Shown here in pieces: positions 1-9,265 of a DNA stretch of 64,000 nt. Below the pieces are notes generated by a model. That model searched no databases and had not been told where the DNA came from. It saw nothing but the letters and a program-made list of their open reading frames with translations. The DNA is from Vibrio tasmaniensis. Lineage in GTDB: Bacteria > Pseudomonadota > Gammaproteobacteria > Enterobacterales > Vibrionaceae. The stretch is taken from the NCBI RefSeq assembly GCF_024347635.1, contig NZ_AP025510.1:1302001-1366000 (forward strand), in the 5' to 3' direction. The translations under genes were made by a program, and so were the position numbers. Within the stretch, counting starts at the first letter, position 1. Each line of letters begins with the position of its first letter.

Positions 1-446
1 CGCAAAGTTTTGAAGGCCTTGCCGGTGTGATTGCGGCGGTAGATTACTTGGCGCAGTTAGGTGATCCCGCCGATTCATTGCGTTCTCGTTTAGAGCAAAG
101 CTATGCGCTTTATAATAAGCATGAAAGCCAACTCAGTGAGTATTTCCTTAAGCGCTTGGCCGATCTTGAAGGGGCAAAGCTTTACGGAAAAACCGAGTTT
201 GATTCGAATCTAAGAACGCCAACCTTTGCGATTACCTTTGAGAACCATTCTCCAGAGTTCATCGCTAAGAAGTTGGGTGAGCATAATATCTGTGTGTGGA
301 ATGGTCACTTCTACGCTTTAGGTTTGGTGAAGCAGTTGGGTATTGAAGAGCAGGGCGTGGTGCGTATTGGTTGTATGCATTACAACTCGATTGAAGAGAT
401 CGACTTGTTGTTCAATGTGCTTGAAGGGATCTTGCGAAGCCACTAG
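1..446 (+). CDS. Class V aminotransferase / cysteine desulfurase-like protein (3' end only)
   Basis: C-terminal part of a PLP-dependent class V aminotransferase of the cysteine desulfurase-like type. The frame is open from base 3, so the gene enters from the left edge and the first GTG in frame (27) is internal. Visible residues start QSFEGLAGVIAAVDYLAQLG, a helix found after the PLP lysine region in this fold. The C-terminal small domain follows with RTPTFAITF and VVRIGCMHYNS. The PLP lysine itself lies outside the window. The substrate cannot be told from this part; desulfurase activity is a family guess, and the protein may be a paralogue rather than a housekeeping IscS or SufS. A terminator hairpin follows at 502-546. 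Confidence 0.75.
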   Translation, partial: QSFEGLAGVIAAVDYLAQLGDPADSLRSRLEQSYALYNKHESQLSEYFLKRLADLEGAKLYGKTEFDSNLRTPTFAITFENHSPEFIAKKLGEHNICVWNGHFYALGLVKQLGIEEQGVVRIGCMHYNSIEEIDLLFNVLEGILRSH

Positions 447-501
447 CAGGAGTAATTAGCAAGAAGTCACTAGTGCTTTAATAGCGACAAAATTAGAAAA
501 A

Positions 502-546
502 AGCATGCTTCTCTCAAGAATATTGAGTAGGAAGTATGCTCTTTTT
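502..546 (+). terminator. Rho-independent terminator after the aminotransferase gene
   Basis: Ten-base-pair stem with one G-U pair, AGCATGCTTC (502-511) with GAAGTATGCT (531-540). The loop can itself fold (CTCAA/TTGAG). It is followed by a T run at 542-546. Confidence 0.7.
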
Positions 547-601
547 GTTTGATTGAGCTTATTTGCTCAACGCCAGTTATTCGAATAAGCCCTTGATTTA
601 A

Positions 602-1273
602 CTAAGACAGGTGCTTAACCAGAGCTGCACCTACTGCGTGAGCACTGGTTGGGTTCTGACCGGTAATCACTCGCTCATCAACGATCACAAGCTCTTGCCA
701 AGGTTGAACCTTGTTGAAACGCGCTGCGCTGCGAGCAAGAGACTCTTCCAGTAGAAATGGAATGTCGTTGATTGTGCCAAAGTCGATCTCTTCTTCACGT
801 GTAAAGCCAGTCACCGATTTAGAGCTTAATAGCTTCTCGCCGTTGCTTAAAACAATCGGAAGCAGTGCTGCTGGGCCGTGACATACTGATGCGATCACAC
901 CGCCATCTTCATAATGCTTAGCGGCAATCGTTGCGAATTGCTCGTCGGTTGCTAAGTCAGAAAGTAGGCCGAATCCACCTGGGTAGAAGATAGCATCGTA
1001 GCTTTCTATGTTAACTTGGCTTACCGGAATTGTATTGTTAATGCGGTTCTGGAAGTCATCATCAGCTAAGATCTCTGCGTTTACTGAATCACCTTCAATA
1101 TCGGTTCCATACAGTGGACCTTTACCACCCTTGATAGACGCGATGTCGTACTCAAAACCCGCAGCAATGATCTCTTTCAGTGCATGAGTCAGTTCTGGAG
1201 CGTAAGTACCGTTCGCTTGGTCTGTATCGCCTAGTGTTGCGTGGTTAGTTACTGGGATTAGTATTTTTTTCAT
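602..1273 (-). CDS. DJ-1/PfpI family protein (type 1 glutamine amidotransferase-like)
   Basis: A 223-residue cytosolic protein of the DJ-1/PfpI superfamily, Hsp31-like branch. It opens KKILIPVTNHATLG, has the FYPGGFG turn near residue 97, and the nucleophile elbow ASVCHGPAALL with Cys131-His132. Family members are glyoxalase III-like enzymes, deglycases or chaperones acting on reactive carbonyls; which applies here cannot be read from sequence. It is transcribed divergently from a LysR regulator 218 bp away. That arrangement, with an 18-bp palindrome in the shared spacer (1423-1440), suggests the LysR protein controls this gene. Confidence 0.85.
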   Translation of the reverse strand: MKKILIPVTNHATLGDTDQANGTYAPELTHALKEIIAAGFEYDIASIKGGKGPLYGTDIEGDSVNAEILADDDFQNRINNTIPVSQVNIESYDAIFYPGGFGLLSDLATDEQFATIAAKHYEDGGVIASVCHGPAALLPIVLSNGEKLLSSKSVTGFTREEEIDFGTINDIPFLLEESLARSAARFNKVQPWQELVIVDERVITGQNPTSAHAVGAALVKHLS

Positions 1274-1422
1274 GATTCGTTCCTTTGAGCACGTTTGTTT
1301 GGTTTCAGCGTCGTGGCTTTTATTTAGAAAACCAAAGCTTTCAATTTAGATACCGCTGTTTCGTTACCTGTAATACTAGTAGTAAACCATTTGAGTGATA
1401 ATATGCCGAGTAGACAAAACAT

Positions 1423-1440
1423 TATTGCTATATAGCAATA
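1423..1440. promoter_or_regulatory. 18-bp perfect palindrome, candidate LysR-type operator
   Basis: TATTGCTATATAGCAATA is an uninterrupted perfect palindrome, 51 bp before the lysR start codon and 149 bp before the divergent DJ-1 gene. LysR-type regulators usually bind dyads carrying T-N11-A in the spacer shared with a divergent target; this one contains such spacings. Assignment is by position and symmetry only. Confidence 0.5.
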
Positions 1441-1491
1441 GTGGATGTGAATTAGTCGGATGTGAACTCGTTAGATGTAAACAGGTGAAGT

Positions 1492-2376
1492 ATGGATAGT
1501 TTTGAAGGTATTAATGAGTTTGTTGCGGTAGCCGAATGTCACGGCTTTTCTGCAGCAGCAAAACAGCTGGGTTGCAGTACCAGTCATGTCAGTCGCCAAG
1601 TGTCGAGATTAGAAGAGAGGGTAGGTGTGGCTTTACTCGCTCGATCCACTCGTATGGTGAGTTTGACGGAGTCTGGGCATACGTATTATCAGCAATGCAA
1701 AGATCTGGTTATTGGGCTGCAACAGGCGAATGAACAAGTCACATCTCAACAAGCTCAGTTGAGCGGTACATTACGCGTGAGTGCTGCGGGTGCGTTTGCT
1801 GAAAATCATGTTGCCGCGGCGCTGATGGAATTTGCGAAAGACCACCCTGATCTGACTATCGAAATGAACTTCAATACCAATATGGTTAACTTTATTGAAG
1901 ATGGTATTGATTTCGCGATTCGTTATGGTCGGTTAGATGATTCTGGTTTGGTGGCAAGGAAGCTGGTGGATCGCGCAATGGCAGCGGCCGCGAGTCAGAA
2001 CTACATCGATCAATTCGGTTCTCCAACACAGCCTGAACAGTTGAAGTTGCACAGCTGTATTATTGCCAACAGTGATCAGTGGTTGTTTGAGAAAGATGGA
2101 AAACCGTTAAACGCGGTGCGCGTACATGGGCGTTGGAAAAGCAATAACTCGAGTGCGGTACTGAAAGCTTGTGAAGAAGGGCTTGGCATTGTTTATCTTC
2201 CCAAAAGCAGCTTCAACGGCGGTCTTGCCAATGGAAAGCTCGTTCCAGTGCTAGAAGAGTATTGGGGAGCAGGTACAAGCAGTTGGATCGTATATCAAAA
2301 CCGTCGCTTTCTTCCACAGAGAGCAAGGCTGGCTATCGACTTCTTAGTCTCTCACTTTTCGGATTGGAATGAATAA
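1492..2376 (+). CDS. LysR family transcriptional regulator
   Basis: A 294-residue LysR-type regulator of normal family length. The N-terminal winged helix-turn-helix covers about residues 1-60 (GFSAAAKQLGCSTSHVSRQV, then LEERVGVALLARSTR). A type 2 periplasmic-binding-like effector domain covers about 90-290. The start is well supported by AGGTGAAG just upstream of ATG. It is divergent from the DJ-1/PfpI gene, the obvious candidate target. The closest well-known relatives are CrgA-like regulators that respond to electrophiles or aldehydes, which would fit a carbonyl-detoxifying neighbour, but that is inference. Confidence 0.9.
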   Translation: MDSFEGINEFVAVAECHGFSAAAKQLGCSTSHVSRQVSRLEERVGVALLARSTRMVSLTESGHTYYQQCKDLVIGLQQANEQVTSQQAQLSGTLRVSAAGAFAENHVAAALMEFAKDHPDLTIEMNFNTNMVNFIEDGIDFAIRYGRLDDSGLVARKLVDRAMAAAASQNYIDQFGSPTQPEQLKLHSCIIANSDQWLFEKDGKPLNAVRVHGRWKSNNSSAVLKACEEGLGIVYLPKSSFNGGLANGKLVPVLEEYWGAGTSSWIVYQNRRFLPQRARLAIDFLVSHFSDWNE

Positions 2377-2622
2377 CCGAATAGATAATGCTTACATAGC
2401 TATACAATATCCTTCTTGTTTTTTGACGTGCGTAACAAGAAGGTGCTATTTGTCTACTTTTGATGACTTACGCTTACGATTGAATTGTAGAGAAGCCAGA
2501 AGCAGTACGATATACTTAACATCATATTAATGTCCTAGCGCGTGATAGATTGTGTGGAAGCGTTGGCAGGATGTGTTGTTATGTTTCAGCTTATGAAGTG
2601 TAGCGAGAATGCGGAGTTGGCA

Positions 2623-3873
2623 ATGTCTTCAATAAATTTCGAATCCACGTACGGTGTAATAACGATTCAAGATATGAATGTAGTGAGTGTTGACGCTAAC
2701 TATGCTCGCATCTATGGGTACCAATCATCCGAAGAACTCCTTTCTGATATCGATAGCTTTCTAGATCTCATCTCAGAAGAGTACCATGTTTTAGCCTATC
2801 AAAATTACCTTGAAACGGTCAGTGGTCAACGAGACCCTCAGGTTCACACCTATACCAATATTGATCGCAACGGCAGAGAGTTCACCGTGTTTTCTATTGA
2901 TCATGTGACGGAGTGGCAGGGAAGACCTGCACTGCAAGTCACGGTTATCGATCTTTCCCCTGCGATTCAGCTGCAAAATGCAGTGCGTGAGCAAGATAAG
3001 ATGTATCACGACATGATCATGCAATCAGGGCAGGGCATCTTGGTTCACCGAGATTTCAAACCACTGATGGTCAATCAATCATGGGTAAAACTGCAAGGTG
3101 GAGCTTCTATAGAGCAAGTCTTAGCGTTGGATTCGATTCTTGACCTAGTGCCACAGCAACATACAGATGTCATCTATAAGCACTATCAAGCGATTGTGTC
3201 GGGTGAGTTGTCGGGAACCAGCACTGTGGTTGAAAATGTTGGTTTTGATGGTGTTCATCGCTTTTTCAATATTTACGACAATGCGATCACTTGGAAAGGT
3301 CAACCCGCGGTTCAGGTTGTGCTAGAAGACGTGACTCAAAAGGTGATGTTGGAAAAGCAGTTGGTTCATCAAGCGAATTACGATGAGATGACCGACTTAC
3401 TTAACCGTAGAGCTATTTATGAATGGCTAAGAGAACACCTTTTTTCTGATTCCTATGTCGTGTGTATGCTACTTGATATCGATGACTTCAAGTCGATCAA
3501 TGACACTTATGGTCACATGGTGGGTGATGAGGTAATTTGTGCTTTGGCTAGTATTACCAAGCGCAATGCCGAGAAAGTTGGTGGAGTAGCAGGCCGTTGG
3601 GGTGGTGAAGAGTTCATTATATTTATCCCAAATGCGTCTCTTGAAACAGCTCTTGAAGTTTCAGAAGAGATTCGCCAACAGTTCAATCAAGTTGAGTTTC
3701 AAATTGATGAACAGGTTCGATTTAATTCTAGTGTGAGTATTGGCATGAGTGATAGCCGGGCATGTGAAAACGGTGTCACTATTGACGCACTCGTGAATTT
3801 AACCGATCAATCTCTCTATCGCGCGAAAGCTAATGGCAAGAATTGTGTAGACGGAGATGTAGTCGCGCTTTAA
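2623..3873 (+). CDS. PAS-domain diguanylate cyclase (GGEEF)
   Basis: Cytosolic c-di-GMP synthase, about 416 residues from the preferred start. The open frame reaches a GTG at 2542, but ATG 2623 has a good ribosome binding site (GGAG eight bases upstream) and begins directly before the first PAS domain. Two PAS-like sensor domains (roughly 1-125 and 130-250) precede a GGDEF domain that opens YDEMTDLLNRRAIYEWL and has the active-site loop RWGGEEF. The position of the allosteric RxxD inhibitory site reads KVGG, so classical I-site product inhibition should be absent. No membrane segment or EAL domain is seen. The signal sensed is unknown. A bidirectional terminator follows. Confidence 0.9.
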   Translation: MSSINFESTYGVITIQDMNVVSVDANYARIYGYQSSEELLSDIDSFLDLISEEYHVLAYQNYLETVSGQRDPQVHTYTNIDRNGREFTVFSIDHVTEWQGRPALQVTVIDLSPAIQLQNAVREQDKMYHDMIMQSGQGILVHRDFKPLMVNQSWVKLQGGASIEQVLALDSILDLVPQQHTDVIYKHYQAIVSGELSGTSTVVENVGFDGVHRFFNIYDNAITWKGQPAVQVVLEDVTQKVMLEKQLVHQANYDEMTDLLNRRAIYEWLREHLFSDSYVVCMLLDIDDFKSINDTYGHMVGDEVICALASITKRNAEKVGGVAGRWGGEEFIIFIPNASLETALEVSEEIRQQFNQVEFQIDEQVRFNSSVSIGMSDSRACENGVTIDALVNLTDQSLYRAKANGKNCVDGDVVAL

Positions 3874-3914
3874 TGCCTAAAACCGTCATCGAAAGCGAAT
3901 AGAATCGTTAACGA

Positions 3915-3948
3915 AAAATGCCCTCAAGTCATCACTTGAGGGCATTTT
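3915..3948. terminator. Bidirectional terminator between convergent genes
   Basis: Fifteen-base-pair perfect stem, AAAATGCCCTCAAGT (3915-3929) with ACTTGAGGGCATTTT (3934-3948), loop CATC. A/T tracts on both sides allow termination of the cyclase gene (+) and the DUF2797 gene (-). Confidence 0.85.
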
Positions 3949-4005
3949 AGTTTTTGGCTATTAACTGAACGCTTCTCACTATGAGAAACGCTTAAGTTCT
4001 ATAAA

Positions 4006-4830
4006 TTAGGCAGACACTTCCACTTCGTAAGAACCAAATTTACGGATGTTAATCACTCCAGTATCTAAGATAAGGTATTGGCCTTTAATGCCTTGAAGTA
4101 CGCCCGTCACTTCAGGGTTCTTATCAAAGTTGTGCGATACAATCTTAATTGGGTGCTGTTCAACTGGGTAGCTGAGTGAAGTGATGTTCTCACTTAGCAC
4201 CTCGATAGCATCATCTCCAAATTTCGCTCTGATCTCTTGGATTTTATCTTCAACCAATGGCAATAATTCTTTGGCTTTTTCAACCAACTCCATATCGTCG
4301 CCGTCGCCTTTAAGCAGTGTGCGCCAGTTGGTTTTGTCAGCAATGTGCTTCGCTAATTCGACTTCAATAAGGCCAGAGATCTGACGCGTTTTTACCTTCA
4401 AAATAGGTAGGCCCTGAGTGGCACCTTGGTCAATCCAGCGAGTAGGGATTTGAGTATGGCGAGTGATACCCACTTTTAGGCTTGATGTGTTCGATAGGTA
4501 AACGAAGTGATCGACGAAGCAATTTTCTTCACCCCATTGAGGTTCTCGACAAGTGCCTTGATCGTAGTGGCAAGTCTCAGGCTTCATGATGCACATGTCG
4601 CAGCTAGCTAGCTTTTTCATGCACACAAAGCAGTGGCCTTGAGAGTAGCTTTTCTTGGTTTTCTTGCCACACGAACAACAAAAAATATTGCCTGTGTGTG
4701 TAAGGTTGATGGTTTTACCAATTAGAGGGTTTAGCTCTACAAACTCTTCCCCTACAGGTAAGCGGTAGGTAACCGCACCATCAAGGGAAGCACTCATTTT
4801 CTTGAGTGTTCCTTTTGCTAATAAAGACAT
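4006..4830 (-). CDS. DUF2797 family protein, Cys-rich zinc-binding N-terminal half
   Basis: A 274-residue protein matching DUF2797, whose function is not established. The N-terminal half carries a dense set of CxxC-type pairs between about residues 51 and 107 (CCSCGKKT, CFVCMKK, CDMCIMKPETC, then two further Cys), which should bind zinc. The centre has a GIY-YIG-like look (YLSNTSSLKVGITRHTQIPTRW), followed by an alpha-helical part and a small beta C-terminal domain. No signal peptide or membrane segment. It is alone in its transcription unit, so context gives no hint of a pathway. Confidence 0.8.
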   Translation of the reverse strand: MSLLAKGTLKKMSASLDGAVTYRLPVGEEFVELNPLIGKTINLTHTGNIFCCSCGKKTKKSYSQGHCFVCMKKLASCDMCIMKPETCHYDQGTCREPQWGEENCFVDHFVYLSNTSSLKVGITRHTQIPTRWIDQGATQGLPILKVKTRQISGLIEVELAKHIADKTNWRTLLKGDGDDMELVEKAKELLPLVEDKIQEIRAKFGDDAIEVLSENITSLSYPVEQHPIKIVSHNFDKNPEVTGVLQGIKGQYLILDTGVINIRKFGSYEVEVSA

Positions 4831-5132
4831 GACATTACTCGTTGTATTTTGATTATTATTTCGTCGACTCGAACGCCTTGTAAGCAGGTGCTGCGGTTAA
4901 CGATGATTATGCGATGAGTATAGCAAATAGAGGCTTTGTTTATACGCAATATTAATTGATTTACTTGGTGAATGATTTGCAAATAATTTGCTCTTGAAAT
5001 TATAGTATGACATTTTGTTTGGGCGTGATATAACGTTTTTCAGTGAATTGTTAGCATGCAAGTTAATGATTAATGTTGTTTATTTATATCGTCAAATCCC
5101 AACTATAGGGATCTAAAGCCGGAAGCTTAGAT
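4831..5132. other. Divergent intergenic spacer
   Basis: About 300 bp of AT-rich DNA between the DUF2797 gene and the membrane diguanylate cyclase. It must hold both promoters. I see no long dyad, repeat or coding frame. GGAAG just before ATG 5133 serves as ribosome binding site for the cyclase. Confidence 0.5.
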
Positions 5133-6428
5133 ATGAAGTGGATCCATAAGATTGTCATCTTTCTAGTTATCGCAACACTTGCCATTGTGCAGTATTACCA
5201 GATAAGTGGAAATCGTGTGATAACAACAATTACTCCTGAACAATATGAATTTATTGCGACCAGCGATAAAGTAGACAGGGGAGTAAGTACATCTCAATTA
5301 TCCTATGAAAATGGGACGTATGTTCTCGATTGTGAGCTTAAAAAATCCGAATATCCGTGGCCCTATTGTGGGCTATCGATTCGTATTAACCCAGATATAA
5401 CGACTGGCCTTGACCTTTCGCAGTATCACACCTTTAGAGTCAATATTGATTACCATGCGAAGGCTGACTCTAGTGGTCGTCTGAGAACTTACCTACGCAA
5501 TTACAATCCTGCTTATTCTGTTCCTGATGATGAGTACACACACAAGTACAACGGGATGGAGTTCTCTCCAGGAATCGATGGTGGCGTGATCGAGATCCCG
5601 ATCAAAAATTTGCAAGTCATGACGTGGTGGTTAGCGGATAACGAGATTGCGTTAGAGCACTCAGCACCTGAATATTCGAACGTTAACATGGTCGAATTTG
5701 CTACCGCTTCTGGTGCTAAATTAGGTCATCATCGAATAATTATTCGAAGTATTGAGTTTGAGGGTTCGTATATTTCGGCTGAAAGCCTGTTCCTGATCTT
5801 GCTGTTTATCTGGGTGGGCACTGGCACTGTGTTCCTAATTTCCGAATTACATCGCTCCAGAAAACGTATGGCGATCGCTGAAAAAAGACACCATCACTTA
5901 AAAAACGTCAATCGGGCATTGAGAGAGCAAAATTTTGAGTTCTCTGAAAGGGCTCATCGTGACGAATTGACTGGGATACTTAACCGACACGCGATTCGTG
6001 ATTGGTTGAAAATGCAGTCGCAACAGGTGAAGCAAGGCCACGGCAAGTTAAGTATGATCTACCTGGACATTGACTACTTTAAAAGTGTGAATGACAAATA
6101 CGGACACCAGATGGGTGATCATATCTTGCGTGAATTCAGTATGGTGGTTGGCAGTTCTATCAGTGCGACGGACAAACTTGTACGTTGGGGTGGTGAAGAG
6201 TTTATTGTTTTTTGCCCTGAAACCGAAGCGGGTGAAGCGCAGAGAAAGGCGGAGAAAATCCGACTTTTGGTTAGCCAACATCTTTGGATTCATGGGGATT
6301 CTCTCACTTGCAGTATCGGCATTGCCGAGATGAAACAAGAGCGGGTGACAGAGACCATTGCCCGCGCTGATGAAGCCTTATATCAAGCGAAGCATTCAGG
6401 GCGAAATCAAGTGATTTTGAGTCACTAA
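5133..6428 (+). CDS. Membrane-bound diguanylate cyclase with periplasmic sensor domain
   Basis: A 431-residue c-di-GMP synthase. An N-terminal signal anchor (about 5-22, KIVIFLVIATLAIVQYY) leads into a periplasmic domain of about 190 residues rich in beta strands. A second membrane helix lies at about 217-238 (SLFLILLFIWVGTGTVFLI). A short coiled-coil linker then leads to a GGDEF domain opening RDELTGILNRHAIRDWL, with metal-binding YLDIDYFKSVND and active site RWGGEEF. The I-site position reads SATD, lacking the arginine, so feedback inhibition at the classical site is unlikely. The periplasmic domain is of no type I recognise. Monocistronic. Confidence 0.9.
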   Translation: MKWIHKIVIFLVIATLAIVQYYQISGNRVITTITPEQYEFIATSDKVDRGVSTSQLSYENGTYVLDCELKKSEYPWPYCGLSIRINPDITTGLDLSQYHTFRVNIDYHAKADSSGRLRTYLRNYNPAYSVPDDEYTHKYNGMEFSPGIDGGVIEIPIKNLQVMTWWLADNEIALEHSAPEYSNVNMVEFATASGAKLGHHRIIIRSIEFEGSYISAESLFLILLFIWVGTGTVFLISELHRSRKRMAIAEKRHHHLKNVNRALREQNFEFSERAHRDELTGILNRHAIRDWLKMQSQQVKQGHGKLSMIYLDIDYFKSVNDKYGHQMGDHILREFSMVVGSSISATDKLVRWGGEEFIVFCPETEAGEAQRKAEKIRLLVSQHLWIHGDSLTCSIGIAEMKQERVTETIARADEALYQAKHSGRNQVILSH

Positions 6429-6740
6429 ACTGCAAATTGTTTTGATTCGTTTATTAGCTACACGTGCATAAGTGACGTGTGGTATTTTTATGGTTCTTAT
6501 CCCAAAAGCCAAAACAAAAAAGGTGGCGCGGGGCCACCAAAAGGGAAAGTGTTGCTTGTTTTTAGATGCCCGTTTAGGTGATCTTGTTAGTTAAACTGAT
6601 CTTGTTAGCTGAGCGGGCATTTTTGTACTGGTTGAGCCGGGGGAAGCTGCAACCAGATTTTTTTGAGAGTGGGGAGCATTCCCATAAGTACTTGCCTATA
6701 AACGTAAGCCTATAAACATAACTCTATAAGCATTTGCTGT
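6429..6740. other. Convergent intergenic spacer with two hairpins
   Basis: About 310 bp between convergent genes. It holds a minus-strand terminator (6515-6538) and a second structure at 6566-6624 in which ATGCCCG pairs with CGGGCAT across a 41-base loop and is followed by TTTT, reading as a plus-strand terminator. Inside the loop GATCTTGTTAG occurs twice. No coding frame of note. Confidence 0.5.
6515..6538 (-). terminator. Terminator of the dicarboxylate symporter gene
   Basis: GGTGGC (6522-6527) pairs with GCCACC (6533-6538); the plus-strand A run before it becomes the U tract of the minus-strand transcript. Confidence 0.65.
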
Positions 6741-8111
6741 TTACCAGAAGATCCAAGCGAACAGAGTCAGTACTAGGATACAAACTAGGTTCAACACCAT
6801 ACCGATTCGCATCATCTCTCTCTGCTTGATATGGCCCGAACCAAAGACAATCGCATTAGGCGGTGTCGCAACTGGTAGCATGAAGGCGCAAGAAGCGGCA
6901 ACCGCAATCAGAGCTGATAAGATAACAGGCGACATACCTAGCGCTTCAGCAATGGTTGCGAATACAGGTACAAGCAATGCGGCACTTGCTGTGTTACTCG
7001 CAAATTCCGTTAGGAATACAACGAACGCTACCACGGCTAGAATGGTAAGAAGTATGCCTGCTGTTTCTAAAAATCCGCTTAGTGAGTGTGCTAGGAATAC
7101 GCTTGTTCCTGTCGCTTTCAGAATGTTACTTAAACAGATACCACCACCGAACAGGATAAGTACACCCCAGTCCGTTGTCTTCTCAACGTCTTTCCATTCC
7201 ACCGCTCTAGAAGCGCCAAGCAGTACAATTGCGCCAATCGCTACCAAGCTATCAAACTTAGAGAACCCGCCAATCATAGCGTTGATTGGTTTGCCGAATA
7301 TCCAAAGCGTTACGGTTAAAAGGAAGATAGACAGTGTGATTTTCTTGCTGTTTGTCCACTCGACAGGTGCATGGTCTAGCTCGAATTTGTGGTCAAGCTT
7401 TGGCTTAGTCATCACGTACAAAATAATCATCGTGATTGGCAGTAAGATCATCGAAATAGGTAGGCCAAGTGCCATCCACTCAGTGAAGCTTAAGCCAACT
7501 TCTGCCGCAGCAATGGCGTTTGGTGGGCTACCAACTAAAGTTGCGATACCACCGATTGAAGCACAGTAAGCGATACCCAAAAGTACAAACACATAGGTGT
7601 TTCGGTCTTCACTTTGGTCAACCTTGTTCATGATGCCAAGAACAAGAGGAAGCATCATTGCAGTGGTGGCTGTGTTTGAGATCCACATGGATAAACCGGC
7701 ACTCACACCGAACAACATGAACACGGCGACCGACATTTTGCCTTTTGCTATCAGCAATACTTTGTCAGCTATCGCTTTATCCAGCTCTTGCTTGTTCAGT
7801 GCAGCTGCCAACGCGAAGCCACCCATGAATAGGAAGATGATGGGATTCGAAAAGTTAGCCAGCGCAGCGGGCGTGTTGAATACACCAAACAAGACAGCCA
7901 ATAGGGGAACGAGCAAAGCGGTGATGCTGACGTGGATAGCTTCTGTTAACCATAGAATGGCAACGAACACGAGAATACTTAAACCTGTATTCACTTGCGC
8001 TTCGAATGGCAGGGAATTGAGCAAAACTGCAAATAGCGTGAAATTACCGATTAATATCATGCTGTTGCGGGTAAATAACCAGTGTTTCAGTGTAGTAACA
8101 AGTGCCGTCAT
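6741..8111 (-). CDS. DASS/SLC13 family sodium-coupled dicarboxylate symporter (INDY-type)
   Basis: A 456-residue inner-membrane protein of the divalent anion:sodium symporter family, which takes up C4-dicarboxylates such as succinate with sodium. Both signature Ser-Asn-Thr motifs that bind substrate carboxylates are present, at about 145-147 (SNTATT) and 372-374 (SNTASA), each followed by a proline-containing loop (GSPPNAI and ATPPNAI) that helps form a sodium site. Hydrophobic segments run the whole length. Residues around the motifs closely resemble VcINDY of Vibrio cholerae as I remember it. Monocistronic, with its own terminator. Substrate range is inferred from family. Confidence 0.9.
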   Translation of the reverse strand: MTALVTTLKHWLFTRNSMILIGNFTLFAVLLNSLPFEAQVNTGLSILVFVAILWLTEAIHVSITALLVPLLAVLFGVFNTPAALANFSNPIIFLFMGGFALAAALNKQELDKAIADKVLLIAKGKMSVAVFMLFGVSAGLSMWISNTATTAMMLPLVLGIMNKVDQSEDRNTYVFVLLGIAYCASIGGIATLVGSPPNAIAAAEVGLSFTEWMALGLPISMILLPITMIILYVMTKPKLDHKFELDHAPVEWTNSKKITLSIFLLTVTLWIFGKPINAMIGGFSKFDSLVAIGAIVLLGASRAVEWKDVEKTTDWGVLILFGGGICLSNILKATGTSVFLAHSLSGFLETAGILLTILAVVAFVVFLTEFASNTASAALLVPVFATIAEALGMSPVILSALIAVAASCAFMLPVATPPNAIVFGSGHIKQREMMRIGMVLNLVCILVLTLFAWIFW

Positions 8112-8309
8112 AAGACGCTCCTTTTGTTTATCCTCGTTTTATTGGTGCACAACTTCGTTGAGCGGTGCTTATTATTTTCGAGGTATATAGACTTGATGTA
8201 GGGTCAGACTTTGTTGGGAGAATGTTACTCAAGTTAATAAAGGAGTGTTGGTGTGTTTTTGCTTAACAATGGGGAAGTGTGAGGCAACAAATTCAAAATG
8301 TGTAGTTTT

Positions 8310-9197
8310 CTACACATCGGTCTCTGCTGGTTCTGAAATAGGGCTTGCTGAGGGAGTTGCAATCGGATTTTCACTCGGGTTTGCCGTGGGGTCAGCTATA
8401 GGGTTTACCGTGGGATCTACTATAGGATTTGCAGCGGGATCTGTAATAGGACTAGGAATCGGCAATGATTCTGGTTTCGGACTGGGTTGAATTGGCTCTT
8501 TAGGTCCAAGGAACTTTGGCGTGGTACCTATAATATAAAGGTCAAGGAACGCTTTAGTGCGCGCAAATACCTCACGTAAACGTATGGTTTTTCCTGAGTG
8601 GTTAGTCGGGCCTGAAACCGCCAAACATTGGGCATGAATATCGTAAGAGCTTGCGATTAATAGCGCTCTTTCACAGTGGAATTTCTGAGTGATGATCAGG
8701 AAGTTATCGGTATCGAATATCTTTTTGGCGCGAACAATCGAGTCTAGGGTTCTAAACCCTGCGTAATCTAGGTTGATACGTTCATCGGGTACGCCGGCTT
8801 TCAATAAGTCGCGTTTCATCGTCCACGGCTCATTGTAAGAACGATGAGCGTTATCGCCACTCAGTAGAAATTGGTCTACCTTTTCACGATCGAATAGCTC
8901 AATCGCTGCGTCAATTCGATGTTTGTAGTATTCGTTGAGTGTTCGACCTAGGTATTTACTGGTACCTAGTACCACGGCTACTTCTCGCTCTGGCACGTCA
9001 TCGATATGGTAGATGATGCGATCCCTTGCTTGCCATGAAACCCAATAATCAATCGCAATGACCGCAGCGCTGCCTACTAAGAACACGAGGAATGCGCCAA
9101 ACAGAAAACCTTGCAGTTTTTTGTAAGCTTTTAATAAGTAGCTACGGAAAATGTGAGAATCGAATTTCACTCTCGGTATGGTCCTTTGGCTGAACAT
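8310..9197 (-). CDS. SanA/YdcF-family (DUF218) envelope protein with repetitive Pro-rich tail
   Basis: A 295-residue inner-membrane protein of the SanA/ElyC group, linked in enterics to envelope barrier function. A single membrane helix (LFGAFLVFLVGSAAVIAIDYW) is followed by a periplasmic DUF218 domain with VAVVLGTSKYLGRTLNEYY, QFLLSGDN, and ITQKFHCERALLIA. The frame stays open to 9284, but that stretch overlaps the terminator of the upstream malic enzyme gene, so ATG 9197 is preferred. After the domain comes a low-complexity tail of about 55 residues with an eight-residue period (NPIVDPTV, NPIADPTA). Such a tail is not usual in SanA. Confidence 0.8.
   Translation of the reverse strand: MFSQRTIPRVKFDSHIFRSYLLKAYKKLQGFLFGAFLVFLVGSAAVIAIDYWVSWQARDRIIYHIDDVPEREVAVVLGTSKYLGRTLNEYYKHRIDAAIELFDREKVDQFLLSGDNAHRSYNEPWTMKRDLLKAGVPDERINLDYAGFRTLDSIVRAKKIFDTDNFLIITQKFHCERALLIASSYDIHAQCLAVSGPTNHSGKTIRLREVFARTKAFLDLYIIGTTPKFLGPKEPIQPSPKPESLPIPSPITDPAANPIVDPTVNPIADPTANPSENPIATPSASPISEPAETDV
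8334..8475. repeat. 24-bp-period coding repeat in the sanA-like gene
   Basis: Degenerate tandem units of 24 bp (for example GGATCTACTATAGGATTT and relatives) encode eight-residue units of the form NPIxDPTx, about four to five copies. Period and similarity are strongest at 8385-8450. Confidence 0.7.
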
Positions 9198-9265
9198 TAA
9201 TTTTTGAGTGCTCGATAATACCAAATAAAAATGAGAAAAATCAGTTAAAAAGACAAGACAGAGAA

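Noticed and set aside
6826..8190. Two long open frames on the plus strand (247 and 197 codons)
   Set aside because: They lie opposite the dicarboxylate symporter gene, have no family likeness, and their composition mirrors the reverse complement of hydrophobic codons.
8245..8490. Gly-rich plus-strand frame with repeats (GFAVGSAIGF)
   Set aside because: It is the antisense reading of the repetitive tail of the SanA-like gene; the 24-bp period keeps both strands open.
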